Of a stretch of DNA of 64,000 nt, positions 11,085 to 21,314 are shown piece after piece. Below the pieces are notes generated by a model. That model had not been told where the DNA came from. It made no database searches and saw nothing but the letters and a program-made list of their open reading frames with translations. The translations under genes and the position numbers were made by a program. The DNA comes from Ypsolopha sequella (Eukaryota > Arthropoda > Insecta > Lepidoptera > Ypsolophidae): contig OW204000.1 of assembly GCA_934047225.1 (NCBI GenBank), positions 13,720,001-13,784,000 of the forward strand. The letters are read 5' to 3'. Position 1 is the first letter of the stretch, and every line of letters begins with the position of its first letter.

Positions 11085-11215
11085 AAAAGTCAAAATATAG
11101 GTGCGATGACAAGCGAAGCGTGGAGGAGCGTATTAGGTGTACAATTGTACATGTAAGATAAAATAAGGAGCCGAGCGAAGCGGAGCGCAGCGAGGCGACG
11201 ACGTTCCTAGTTTTA
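11085..11215 (+). repeat. Family E repeat (GAGCGAAGCGGAGC)
   Basis: Contains AAAAGTCAAAATATAGGTGC, GATGACAAGCGAAGCG and GAGCCGAGCGAAGCGGAGC. Similar blocks occur at 16165-16240 and, inverted, at 27001-27125. Sequence between 10410 and 11085 has nothing assignable. Confidence 0.55.
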
Positions 11216-11502
11216 ACAGAATTCATGATATATAAAATGTATATCATTCCCTTTCACTCTTTTCTATGTGCGGTCTCTTCCTATTAGCTTTCTGCGCTTT
11301 ATATTCCTGTCTAGAGACGCTCGTCAGAAATATCGTTTTTGCTGTATGTACTAGTATCTAAAGCCGTAAATTGGCCATAGAAATTAATTTCTACATCTCA
11401 AACATTTTTTTCGTAGCTCAAAATAGATTAAAATATTGATAGATTTGATTTATTTTATGTCTCAGAGAAAGAGGATCAATCATTGAAAAATTTGATGGTT
11501 AA

Positions 11503-11925
11503 GGCGCTCTTATCCCAGAAGAGTGACTCTCTGTCTTTTTCTTTACGTGTAAGGAGTAAAGAAAATAACCACACTTTTGTACTTTTTCGTTGTTTTTATC
11601 GGTTTTTAAATTGTTTAAAAATAAGTGATATGTTTATTAAAACCCACTTACGTGGTCGACCCAGAAAATTTAAAGAGCAATATTACCAGATATGTTTCGT
11701 TAATAAAAGAGTGGAATTATGGAAATGGCATGATTTGAAAGGTCTTATTACATGCTGTGTTCGTGAATTATTTCTATCGAGCAAAGTTTATCTGATCGTG
11801 TAACACATGCGTGGAAGACCTAGATAAAGGTTCGAACTATATTGCGTTTTTTTTTTTGGAAGTTTTAGACGATATTTGAAAGTTCTATTTGACTTTGAAA
11901 TTACTGATTTTGGGATAAGAGCGCC
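11503..11925. mobile_element. TTAA-flanked MITE with 15-bp TIR
   Basis: TTAA at 11499-11502 and 11926-11929 brackets a 423-bp element. Its ends are GGCGCTCTTATCCCA and the exact inverse TGGGATAAGAGCGCC. A 106-codon open frame (11483-11803) starts outside the element and shows only an AT-hook-like RGRPRK motif with no other domain; I do not call it a gene. The TTAA duplication and G-rich tips suggest mobilisation by a piggyBac-type transposase. Confidence 0.8.
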
Positions 11926-12004
11926 TTAACAATTTTTTGCTTGCTGGTTTTGGTATTTCAAAATTAAATAAATTAATTACATGTCCTTAAAAATGTTTTT
12001 GGTA

Positions 12005-12135
12005 ATATAATAATGAAAATACTTTAATGCACAAAAAAATGTTATGTCTGTACAGAGGCAAACTTAATTCTGTTTAGCATTTTCTTCCAGTTAATTTGGG
12101 GCGCTGTAGGGTAGTGCCCAAAAAAAGTAAAAGTA
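12005..12135 (-). repeat. LINE 3' UTR-like fragment
   Basis: CTTTAATGCACA ... GCAAACTTAATTCTGTTTAG ... TCTTCCAGTTAA parallels 7075-7145 (TTTATTGCACA ... GCGAACTTAATGCC ... TCTTCCAGTAAA). A still more diverged relative lies near 44490-44580. From 12135 to 12830 no feature is supported; an open frame at 12460-12690 has no recognisable domain. Confidence 0.4.
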
Positions 12136-12834
12136 CAATAATAATACATATTTGATTACATACATGCTTATTTGATTTATTAACCAAGCAAAAGACACAA
12201 AATGCTATTTTATTACACTATTTTTAGTCCATTCCTTCCGTACTAACTTTCAATCACTATGGAAACTAGAAATAAAATCCAAGTAGAAATAATTAAAATT
12301 AACACTTACAATATTTGCGGTATTATTTCATTAAAGATAATACGACAATTAAATAAAGCATTATCAAATACGTAACCTAAAAAAGATAGTTAGTGGGCAC
12401 TGGGCGGCCCTAGTGCTTATTTACGTACCGAGCGGCAGTAGGTAATTATTTCAAGGACAGTGCCGAGACAAAATACTGTTTTTTTTTTATACTGTGGTAT
12501 GGTTCAACAGCCTAACTTGCACAGAAATGTCATCACATCATACAACGGCCACACGCTACCTAACAAGAACTGTCATGATACTCGTACACCGTGCGTGACG
12601 TCTTGGGAACTACACACAATGCACGGATTTCGGCAATGTAGACGTGATAATAATATGCTTGAAAATATGCTACAGACAAGATGCTTTTGAATTTTAAGAA
12701 TATTTTCGAATGTGATGTCATCTTTTTTCCCCAGTATTCTTCATTCCAAATTTTATTGAGTTATGTCGCGGAAGTAAGGACGTCGAGTCTTCGTTATTAG
12801 GTTTCTAAAAGTGATAAGTACTAAAACTTGACTC

Positions 12835-13010
12835 CCAGAGTAGACAGACAGAGACAGACCACTTTTTTATAAGCAATCACACATCACAATCAGTATAATG
12901 TCTAAAATTCTTTAGTAACATCATAACCGACAATCCTTTAAAAAATCATAAAAAATAATGGTTAATTTATACATATACCAATATTGAAAACTATGTCCTA
13001 AAATAATATA
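12835..13010 (-). repeat. Family J repeat fragment
   Basis: GACAGAGACAGACCACTTTT, TTATAAGCAATCACACATC and ATCAGTATAATGTCTAAAAT match 55840-55900 almost base for base. The first part of the family is missing. Confidence 0.55.
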
Positions 13011-13170
13011 TCCCTTTCAATTCCATAATCCACACACACAACATAATCAAAATTTTACTCACATATATCGATGTAACGTGACCTACCATTGCCTTGTCTT
13101 GTATCACCTACTAAACCTCCCATAGAAATTCGGGTGGTTGAATAAATTTCACCTGATATGTGACCGTTAA

Positions 13171-13749
13171 GGCGATATGTAAAAGTTTTAGCGTCCCTGT
13201 TACTCCATATGCGATAAAACCCTCAATGCGAGAGAGACGGATTCATGGAAAAGTAGCAAAAAGGTTTAACCAGCGGGCCTATTATGTATCTCTAGTTGCC
13301 TACTGGACTAGGTGCCTAACATCAAAAACATAAATATACTATCGAATTTAGATTTTCTAAGGATATGTTCGCATTTGAAATGACATCACAGTTCGTAAAT
13401 AGTTTAATACCCTCTAAAGGCAATTTTGAAAGTTCAGTTTTTATCTATGTTTTTGACGATAGGCACCCTTTCCAGTTGGCAACCTAAGATACAGAATAGG
13501 GGGGCTGGTCCTAGATACTGATAAAACCCATCTAATAGAATATAATTACAGTCCATAATATGTCATTCTAAATTGTCAAACCAGGAAATTTGGTGTCGAT
13601 AAAGACCTCATTTCTCCAATCGCGTTTCTGTTTTAACAGATCCCTAGAGAAATATTCCAAAAATAATATACAATTTTATCAAAATAAAACATTATTTACT
13701 AAAGTAGATATGGAAGTTCTAAAAGTGTCGATTTTTTTCCCGTAGCGCC
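13171..13749. mobile_element. TTAA-flanked family D element with nested insertion
   Basis: TTAA at 13167-13170 and 13750-13753 flank the element. The left end begins GGCGATATGTAAAAGTTTTA and the right end finishes GTAGCGCC. The body matches 47777-48193 inverted, except for extra sequence at about 13263-13507. That extra part carries its own long inverted repeat and is listed separately. Confidence 0.7.
13278..13502. mobile_element. MITE nested in the family D element
   Basis: The left arm CCTATTATGTATCTCTAGTT ... GGTGCCTAACATCAAAAACA and the right arm TGTTTTTGACGATAGGCACC ... AAGATACAGAATAGG pair over about 58 bp. Its absence from the other family D copies shows that it inserted later. Confidence 0.65.
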
Positions 13750-13984
13750 TTAAATCTAGAATTTTAAAACTGATGACGATGTTTACATGTATCACCAGCT
13801 AGGTTTGTCACTCTCAGGGAAGAATAATACTGGTATAGTGAAAAAACTTGTTCAACGATGCTGATTAATGATGTTGGAACTGGTTGTACGTTATGTGTGT
13901 AGTCACACAATGTCAAATATGCACATCTGCTGCGCGTCTTACTTACGTAGGCCACGATATTTTTCAAAAAGGAAGTAAATGTTT

Positions 13985-14340
13985 TTAAAAGACTTCAAAA
14001 AAGAAGGAGGTTCTCAATTCGACCGGATAAAAGTAGGAACCGACTTCAAATGTAACAGCAGTCATTCACCGATGTTACCGAAACAACACCTTTGCCGACT
14101 TCTTTCTTCCTGAAACATTATGTTATCTAGAAGTCGGCGTATTCCCTACGATATAGCAACATGAAAACCAATATGAGAGCGCCGACTTCTAGAGAATGTT
14201 TCAGGAAGAAAGAAATTTGCAAAAGTGTTGTTTCGGTAGGTACAGGTCATTTTACAATTATTTTTAACTTTTTAGTGAATGGGTGCTGTTACATTTGAAG
14301 TTGGTTACTATTTTTTTGTTAAAAGTGTATTATGTGAAAG
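13985..14340. mobile_element. Palindromic element, family I
   Basis: Two halves are inverted around about 14150. TGTTACCGAAACAACACCTT then GCCGACTTCTTTCTTCCTG on the left is mirrored by CAGGAAGAAAGAAATTTGC then AAAAGTGTTGTTTCGGTA on the right. Outer arms also pair (ACTTCAAATGTAACAGCA / TGCTGTTACATTTGAAGT). Partial copies at 3053-3270 and 38090-38370. Confidence 0.65.
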
Positions 14341-15020
14341 GTTAAATTTTACATGGATTAATTAGGACAAATATATCTATATCAATCTTACTTGTACTAG
14401 TTCCACAGAATTTATTTATTTTTCTTAGCTATAGATTCGTTTTCACATCGTTAGAATAAGAATGTAACTCCTAGAATTTATCAGGATCAGGTTTGTTTAC
14501 ATTTTACATTGTTGCAACTAACTAAGGAATAATTATAATTATTCTTATGACCTGACGATGTTAAAACTAAATCGGTAGTAAAGAACAACAAATAAATACT
14601 AGTTCTTACAGTAAAACATTTTTTTGGAAAAAAAGGTTAAGTAGAAAAAAATTTTTTTTTTTTTTTAGAAAAGTATATTTATTTCAAAGAATAAAACTGC
14701 TGATTTTACTCTGAATTGGATATTATTTGGGAAAAATTTATTGACATAAATACAATGTGAACAAAGCATATTACAATACAAATATAATTTTATTAGCTTT
14801 TGCGGTAACGCCATAATATATTTTAATTTCATATCGATATAAAGATTGATTTGAACGAATAGGATAATCAAGTCAGTATACAAAATATGAGTTTTTTTTA
14901 GATTTAATACTAAGCGTATGAATAGCTAATTGCTTCTGAATATGTTGTCACACAACTTTTTTGGAGCTTCCTGTGTAAATGTCAAGGATACAAAATGTGT
15001 GACATATTATAATTTATTTA

Positions 15021-15299
15021 TTACACATCTAATTTTTTTTTTGTGTTTTTAAAAAGTAATAGTGTTTTTTTGGAATTATATATTTCTGTTAACGATATAC
15101 CTACTATATTCACATAGAAATTTTCGCCAGATAGTTTTCTGGAAAACAGGCGAATCATAAATTGTAACAATACTTTTAAAGTCTGGATGCAAGTGTTGAA
15201 AAATTTAGCTCCTTGATGAATGAAGCATGAGAGAGGTGTCAAAGGCTTCGCATTGAAATTGTAATTCACCCTTTTTAGGATTCCGGGCCCAAAGGGCAA
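15021..15299 (-). mobile_element. Possible LINE polyprotein C-terminal fragment
   Basis: The 92-codon minus frame contains CFIHQGAKFFNT, then LKVLLQF, resembling the (F..QG.K.FN.LP..IK) tail of non-LTR retrotransposon proteins, but the usual LP is absent. Confidence is low because the match rests on one short block. The region 14340-15020 is AT-rich with nothing else assigned. Confidence 0.35.
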
Positions 15300-15645
15300 A
15301 ACGGAGCCTTATTAATGTCACTCTGCTGTCCGTCTGTCTGTCCGTTCGTATGTCACGGGTCTCCAACTCTTAGACAGAATGAGATAGAGATCTGAAATTT
15401 TGATATATTGTGTTAATTGATGACCCAAAACCAAAACTGATACATTTTTTTTTCATAGGCGACCTCATATATAAAATGGAGCTGAAAAAAGCACATCGGG
15501 TGTCATTGCTTAGAGGTCATTGTGTAGAGTATATAGGTAAATAAAGATAAAAATATTTTTTCATCTTTGAAAACAAGGGGTTATCAAATTTGTCATTTTT
15601 AGACCACTTTTGTTACGGGGTCTATCTTAAAGACCAAAGCAGTTA
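15270..15645 (+). repeat. Family K repeat (CCGTCTGTCTGTCCG type)
   Basis: AAAGGGCAAAACGGAGCC, then TGTCCGTCTGTCTGTCCGTT and GTCACGGGTCTCC, a very common moth-genome motif series. Related pieces are at 26440-26530, 27315-27600, 32310-32460, 36870-36940, 42130-42680, 45120-45400 and 48965-49560. Several are bounded by a GTGCGAGTCGGACTCGC block. Confidence 0.55.
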
Positions 15646-16164
15646 GGAATTTGTAAGTTTTTAAAAGTATGTACCATAATTATGAAATTACTGCTACAAC
15701 ATGAAAATCTGCTTGTTTTTCGTTGTCAAGACAAACATTTTCTACAATAAATACTTTTTCGGAAAATCCAGAAATACCTCGAAAATTCACTGATCATGAG
15801 TGCCACAGCTCACGAAGCGACCGTTCTAATGTAGACTTTCTGATAATATTATTAAGTTCAAAATCACTCAATAGGATTATTATGTCCATTGGACCAGGCC
15901 TTAAATAATCACGTAGGTTTGTAGAAGTCAAATACATTGCTTGAACTAGATTTTTTTAACCTTCTACTGGAGAAACCTTGAGCAAATGCTTGAGTATATT
16001 ATTATAGATGTGTTAAAAAGCTGACTTAAAAAGCTCCCTCAACTTTTAAGTCAGGTTTACATTAATGCTAGTTAGTAGTAGAGTAATATACATAACTATT
16101 TATTTAATTTGTCTTCTTTTATCTCATGTCGTATTGGGCAGATCGTATAGCATGAAATATAAAT

Positions 16165-16240
16165 CTTTCACCAAAAGTCAAAAATAGGTGCGATGACGAG
16201 CGGAGCAAAGCGAAGCGAGGAGGAGCGTGTTAAGTTTACA
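16165..16240 (+). repeat. Family E fragment
   Basis: CACCAAAAGTCAAAAATAGG then GCGAAGCGAGGAGGAGCG, as at 11085-11215. It directly abuts the family D copy that follows. 15650-16165 holds no supported feature. Confidence 0.5.
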
Positions 16241-16246
16241 TGTCAA

Positions 16247-16657
16247 GGCGATATGTAAAACTTTTAGCGTCCCTGTTACGCCATATGCGAAAAACTCTCA
16301 GTGCGAGTGGGACGGATTCGTGGAAAAATAGCAAAAAGTCGGTTTTTTATTAATATAAAATGTACTAAGCAATTTTGTCAATAATATTTTCAAGGAGACT
16401 TTACAAATACATAATATCTACATTTTGAATGCAATTTCACAATGAAATTAGTTAGGATTTCGGAATTAAAAGGAAAAAGTGAAACAATTTAGAGGTCTTT
16501 TCGGAATTAAATTCTATCGAGAAAATTTCATCCAATCGCGTTTTCCTTCAGTGAGAATTTTAATCAAATACTCAATAAACATTTACCCAAAAATTAAATA
16601 CGTAGATGACGTTATAGTGGAGTAAATGGATTCAAAAAAACCCCATTTTTTTATCGC
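16247..16657 (+). mobile_element. Family D element, eroded ends
   Basis: Starts GGCGATATGTAAAACTTTTA and ends ATCGCC. Flanks are TCAA and TTAC instead of the TTAA seen at better copies. It is closely similar to 45751-46135 through GGAGACTTTACAAATACATA and ATCCAATCGCGTTTTCCTTC. Confidence 0.6.
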
Positions 16658-16899
16658 CTTACTTCTTAGCTAAGTTTTAACAAGTTTTAGTCTAGTTTTA
16701 GATCCAGACAGATCTTGATATGCCTAATTCCATGATGTGCCGACGACATTACAATCGTTTGTAAATGGTAATTTTTAAACCTAGCACTCTACTTTGTACT
16801 ATATCCGTGTAAACAGGCATTAGTCCGTCCTACATTAATCAGTCCTTGACTGTGGACTTGACACAAACTAACATTATATCATTGCGGTATAATAATATA

Positions 16900-16901
<2 letters not shown>

Positions 16902-16950
<49 letters not shown>
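16902..16950. repeat. (TA)n microsatellite
   Basis: About 24 uninterrupted TA units. Confidence 0.9.
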
Positions 16951-16955
<5 letters not shown>

Positions 16956-17304
16956 GCATGTAAACCTGTTTCTAGGGCAGCTGGAAAAACTGTGCGCGTC
17001 AAAATAAAACGATACGTCAAACTCACCATAGGTCATTTTTCTAGCTGCTAGTCGAGTCATAACTTCATAAGTAAATTTAAGCCGTTAGCCATTGATGTAT
17101 AAAAGCAATTATATCAGATTGTATAATAAGGTTGTATATTAAAGTATAAATTAAATATGGTATTTTTGTCAAATAATGTGTAAAAATTGCAAACAAAACA
17201 CAAGCAATCACATTGCATCTAGACAGTCAAACTGGCAACATAAATTATTTCTTAAAAAAAAGCATCGGCTGGCACAGTAGCAAAGTGTCCGCCTATGTCA
17301 GCAA

Positions 17305-17379
17305 GTATCTGCCAGCAAAGTATCTGCCAGCAAAGTATCTGCCAGCAAAGTATCTGCCAGCAAAGTGTCTGCCAGCAAA
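17305..17379 (+). repeat. 15-bp tandem repeat, five units
   Basis: Four exact copies of GTATCTGCCAGCAAA and a fifth with GTGTCT. The array reads through as a short open frame (17295-17531, ICQQS repeats), which is a by-product of the 15-bp period. Confidence 0.85.
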
Positions 17380-17400
17380 GTAGCAAAGTAATTAAAATCA

Positions 17401-17577
17401 ATATTAGAGGGACACTTGGATTATCTCTACTCTTTGTAATTCCATGCTTAATATGTTATCCTATAATAATTACCAATAAAAATTATAGAATAACATTATA
17501 CAGACGTAATTATTATAGGATAACATATTAAGCATGGATTTACATAGAGTAGAGATTCTCCAAGTGTCAGTCTAATA
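17401..17577. mobile_element. Palindromic MITE beside the 15-bp array
   Basis: Ends ATATTAGA/TCTAATAT. Arms of about 70 bp share CACTTGGA(T/G)(A/-)ATCTCTACTC, CATGCTTAATATGTTATCCT and ATAATAATTA in inverse orientation around a short centre near 17490. Confidence 0.7.
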
Positions 17578-17867
17578 TTTGGTTTAATTACTAGTATTAT
17601 ATTGTCTGTGGTTTAATCATTCATCTTCATTTTGTTAAAAAATGTACATGGAATGTTAGTGATTTGGTGATCATGTATCTACATGCTTAAAAGTCAGTCA
17701 AGTGGCGCTTAAAATATAGCAGCCGTTGCCAAGACAAAAAACAAAAATGAACGCACTAAATTGTCAACGAGCCAAACCATACTCGTATAGGTAATTTGTT
17801 TTACCCGAAAGTCGACATTACGTTACTGTTTTGGTTGTACCCCGTTTATTTGCCATTATCTGCCTTT

Positions 17868-18053
17868 ACAAGGTGAATATTTGATGATTATCGTCCAAAC
17901 CCGGAACAATTTTTTGAAATGCGTACAATGGAATTTCAACTTCCCATCGAATGAATCACGAATTCGCCTCAAATTGTTATTGATCCATTATACTGATCAC
18001 TTACCAAGCCTCCAGTATGAATTTGGACGCTGATCAAAAATTCACCTTCTGTC
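17868..18053. mobile_element. Family G palindromic MITE copy
   Basis: Starts ACAAGGTGAATATTTGATGA and ends TTGGACGCTGATCAAAAATT then CACCTT. It includes ACTGATCACTTACCAAGCCT, shared with 31898-32139. The left arm is partly deleted. Confidence 0.6.
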
Positions 18054-18532
18054 GTTTATCTTTGTTGTAACGTAGCTCTATTGTCAAAAAATAATATTAG
18101 CTGAAATTATGCAAAAACAATATAAACGCTCCAGTACTAGGAGATTTTAATTGCAGGTGATTGACCTTTTTCCACGTAATTTTAAAAGTTGTTAAGTATA
18201 ATAAGTAAAATTTCTGGTTTGATTCTTATATGACGTAATTGTATATATTTAATATACACCCCTTTTCATATATAGCATTATATATTCAAATATTTTATGT
18301 ACTTATGGCATAGCACTTCGATGTCTTTAGAAGGCTTTTTCAATATTTTTTTAAACTGCCCGTGTATCTATCTCGTACATTTTTGGATAAGACGGGAATA
18401 ACGGTGTACGTATAAACTTTTACAGGTTTTTGATACACCTTATAACGTATAATTTTTTTTTAATAATCCAATAAATAAAGTACTAGCCACCACCCGAACT
18501 GTTTTATTAAACTTTTCAACACTTACTTACCT

Positions 18533-18941
18533 GCCCACTTGCAGCACGATCGAGAAAAAATCCTAACCCAAGGAAAGAGTTAACTAACCCGACATTTCAT
18601 TAGTCCTATTACACCATGATATCGAAGTGGGTTAGTAAACCCGAGCTAAGCGATTGTTTGACATTTGACATTTATGTAGAATGTTACCATAAAGTAATTA
18701 GTTGCAACCAATGAGGTATAGTATCTATATAATGTCATTGGAAACAACACAATTTAAGTCAAACTGGTAACATTACTTCGCTAACCCGAGTTTAACTCAC
18801 GGTGAGAGTCGGGTTATATTCTGATGACTTTCTATTAGTTTAACCCGAGCTTTTGATTGGTGCAAGAGAGCTTTTTCTTAACCCTCTATTTTTTGACTTA
18901 ACCCGAGTTAAAGTCTAGTTAGGAACATGCTGCAAGTGGGC
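18533..18941. mobile_element. MITE with GCCCACTTGCAGCA ends
   Basis: GCCCACTTGCAGCA at 18533-18546 is exactly inverted at 18928-18941. The interior contains several TAACCCGAGTT-like blocks in both orientations. About 410 bp, non-coding. Confidence 0.75.
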
Positions 18942-19157
18942 CTAAATTGGTAATTGTCAACGTAACGTAAATGTCATTTGGACAAGTTTCCATATTTCAG
19001 CCTTGATAGCCGATTCCCACTAGCAGGAGACACTCATAAAATCTAGTGTGATTTATTTTATTGCCGATTTAAAATAATTTGGGCGTTATTGGAGCAAATA
19101 TTTTTTTCTTTAATGTTATCATGGATTCATCCAATCTTATCCGGTTTGAGATAGAAG

Positions 19158-19197
19158 TATAAAACGCGTGTTGAAGATGGGTCAGTTATCATTCAGT
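19158..19197 (+). promoter_or_regulatory. Core promoter of g3
   Basis: TATAAAA at 19158-19164. Initiator candidates are TCATTC at 19189 and TCAGT at 19193-19197, about 32-37 bp downstream, with the ATG at 19229. Confidence 0.6.
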
Positions 19198-19228
19198 CAT
19201 AGACGATCTGGAAATCAATACCTCAAAA

Positions 19229-20834
19229 ATGTTCAAGCTGGTGAGTTTCCTTTCTATCTGATATTAATACGTACTCTGAAATGTATGAATTGTCACCAAT
19301 GTTATCTGTATTGATTTACTTTCTATTTACATAATTTACCACTTTGAAAATGTTAGCGTTTGTAAAATGGTGGTCCATCCATCCATCAGCCCGTATTCGT
19401 CCACTGCTGGACATAGGCATCCCCAATATTACGCCACTCTTGGCGGTCCTCAGTCATCCTCATCCAGCCGCCACCAGCAACGTCCTTCAAATCTGACGAT
19501 TCAGATCGTCAGCCCAGCGGGCACAAGGGCGGCCTACGCTGCGCTTTGCTGTACGTGGTCTCCATTCCAATGCCTTATGGCCCCAACGGTTATCACGTCG
19601 GCGACAAATATGGCCAGTCCACTGCCACTTCAACTTACTGATTCGGCAGGCTATGTCGGTCACCTTCGATCTCTGACGGATATCTTCGTTTCGGATTTTA
19701 TCCATCAAAGATATCCCAAGCATAGCCTGCTCCATAGCTCGTTGAGCGACCTTAAATCGGCGGATCAAGCCTTTGGTAAGAGACCACGTCTCAGCGCCGT
19801 ACGTCATCACTGGAAGGACGCACTGGTTATATACTTTAGCCTTTAAGCACTACGGTATTGGCGACGTAAATATGTGATGCAACTTCCCGAATGCTGTCCA
19901 CCCCAAGCATATTCTTCTGTCAGCCTCGGAGTCAAAGTTGTTTTTACACAGCTGGATAGCTTGATCCGCGTAAACATTTTTTTGAACAACTTCGATGCTG
20001 ACATTGCCGACGGTTACTGGCCTTTGGATGACATGACAGTTGAACATGATATCCAAGTTCATCCACAGGCCCTCTCGTCTGGAAGAATCACTTAGGCTGC
20101 GCATCATTTCCTCCAGTTTTTGCAGCGATTCCGCCATTATGGTAGTACTTAAAATAAAACAATGTTTTCTCTCTTTCCAGTTGGTATTGACTGCCTGCGT
20201 GGCCTTCGCCGCCGCCAAGCCTAACGAGCTCCTGTTGAACAGCCCATTGGCTTACTCCAGCCCAGTCGCCTACCAGGCCTACGCTGCTGCCCCTGCCTAC
20301 CAGACCTACGCTGCCGCCCCAGCCTACCAGACCTACGCTGCCGCCCCTGCCTACCAGACCTACGCTGCCGCCCCTGCCTACCAGACCTACGCTGCGGCTC
20401 CTGCCTACTCTTACGCCTCTCAGGTGTCATACGCTGCCGCTCCCGCCGTAGCTGCTGCCCCGGTTGCTTACGCCACCGCCCCTGTCGCTAGGGTGGCTTA
20501 CGCCGCTGCCCCCGCAGTCGCCGCCGCCCCTGTCGCTAGGGTGGCTTACACCGCTGCCCCCGCAGTCGCCGCTACCCCAGTCGCCTACGCCGCCGCCCCT
20601 GTCGCTAGGGTGGCTTACTCCACTGCCCCTGCTGTCGCCGCTGCCCCCGTTGCCTACACAGCTGCCGCTCCCGTCTACACCGCTCCCCAAGTGACTTACG
20701 CTGCCGCTCCCGCGATCGCCGCCCAGGCTTACACCGCTGCCGCCGCCCCCGTTGCCTACGCCGCTGGCTACCCCACAGCCTACTCTACATACCCGTCTGC
20801 TGCCTACTCCACTTACCTCTTGAAGAAGAAGTAA
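19229..20834 (+). CDS. g3: large Ala/Pro/Val/Tyr-rich cuticular-type protein
   Basis: Exon 1 is 19229-19240 (MFKL, donor GTGAGT) and exon 2 is 20181-20834 (acceptor CTCTTTCCAG), giving 221 residues. The signal peptide MFKLLVLTACVAFAAA is followed by KPNELLLNSP. Residues 34-78 are five nine-residue AYQ(A/T)YAAAP units. Residues from about 90 alternate APAVAAAPV with three PVARVAY modules, and the chain ends STYLLKKK. The AAPAVAAAP pattern is typical of low-complexity (AAPA/V-rich) insect cuticular proteins, so a structural extracellular role is inferred. The open frame extends 47 codons upstream of the acceptor into the intron, but the CTCTTTCCAG tract and the MFKL exon show that this part is removed. 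The intron is largely occupied by an antisense RTE fragment. A poly(A) signal lies at 20922. Confidence 0.88.
19368..20135 (-). mobile_element. RTE-type LINE fragment in the g3 intron
   Basis: Two minus-strand frames form the end of a reverse transcriptase. One (from about 20130 down) has LQKLEEMM, VEVVQ-like and NNFDSEADRRICLGWTAFGK. The second (19810-19487) has MMTYGAETWSLTKGLIRRFK, RAMEQAMLGISL, KWQWTGHICRR and VGRPCARWADD. This is the thumb and C-terminal region of lepidopteran RTE elements, with a frameshift or gap between the two parts. The 3' end shows the family's CCTATGTCCAGCAGTGGACG block and a GATGGATGGATGG tail at 19368-19420. It is 5'-truncated, with no N-terminal endonuclease. 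Orientation is opposite to g3. Confidence 0.85.
20268..20402 (+). repeat. Coding minisatellite, 5 x 27 bp
   Basis: Five in-frame units of the type GCCTACCAGACCTACGCTGC encode AYQ(A/T)YAAAP. Units 2-5 are nearly identical, indicating recent slippage or unequal exchange. Confidence 0.85.
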
Positions 20835-20921
20835 GAAGGACAATGAACTGAATAATAGTTTTAATAGTACAATACCAACAATCGATTTAACTTTTTAGTT
20901 AGAACGATGTTTTAGCCGGTA

Positions 20922-20927
20922 AATAAA
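20922..20927 (+). terminator. Poly(A) signal of g3
   Basis: AATAAA 88 bases after the stop codon. Confidence 0.6.
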
Positions 20928-21244
20928 TTGTTCCATCCAATAACATAAATATTGTTTCTTTTCTTTGTTACAACACTTCGATGTAGATGTTTCATATAGA
21001 AAACAAAGGCATAAAAATTTGGGAAGCGTAGTCATGGTATATTATCTACAGTCAAAACGTTAATTTACTTTTCTTCAAATGAATTGTCTCAAGGTCAAGA
21101 GGAAAAACCTATTTAAATAACATAATTGGTTATTTTACTGATATTATACATTCTTTTGTTAAGCGAAGAAGCGTTTGGTAGAGCCTTGAAGAGACCATTG
21201 ACAGATGTGGAGTCATTTGCATAGTTCTTCAAGTGGGCACCAAA

Positions 21245-21278
21245 TATAAAAGCTAGAGATTTTTGGGACCCAATCAGT
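21245..21278 (+). promoter_or_regulatory. Core promoter of g4
   Basis: TATAAA at 21245-21250 and TCAGT at 21274-21278, the canonical insect spacing. Leader about 38 nt. Confidence 0.65.
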
Positions 21279-21314
21279 GCATCTTCAGGCAAGATAACTG
21301 AACATTGTGTCAAA

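Noticed and set aside
17295..17531. Repeat protein with ICQQS units
   Set aside because: By-product of a 15-bp tandem array in non-coding DNA; no signal peptide or splice context.
20040..20180. 47-codon upstream extension of the g3 frame
   Set aside because: Its end coincides with a strong CTCTTTCCAG acceptor, and an MFKL first exon with donor exists at 19229, so it is intron.
20221..20843. Long Gly/Ser- and Arg/Gln-rich minus-strand frames opposite g3
   Set aside because: Antisense shadows of the GC-rich repeats; no start context, signal peptide or splice partners, and the plus-strand frame is fully explained.
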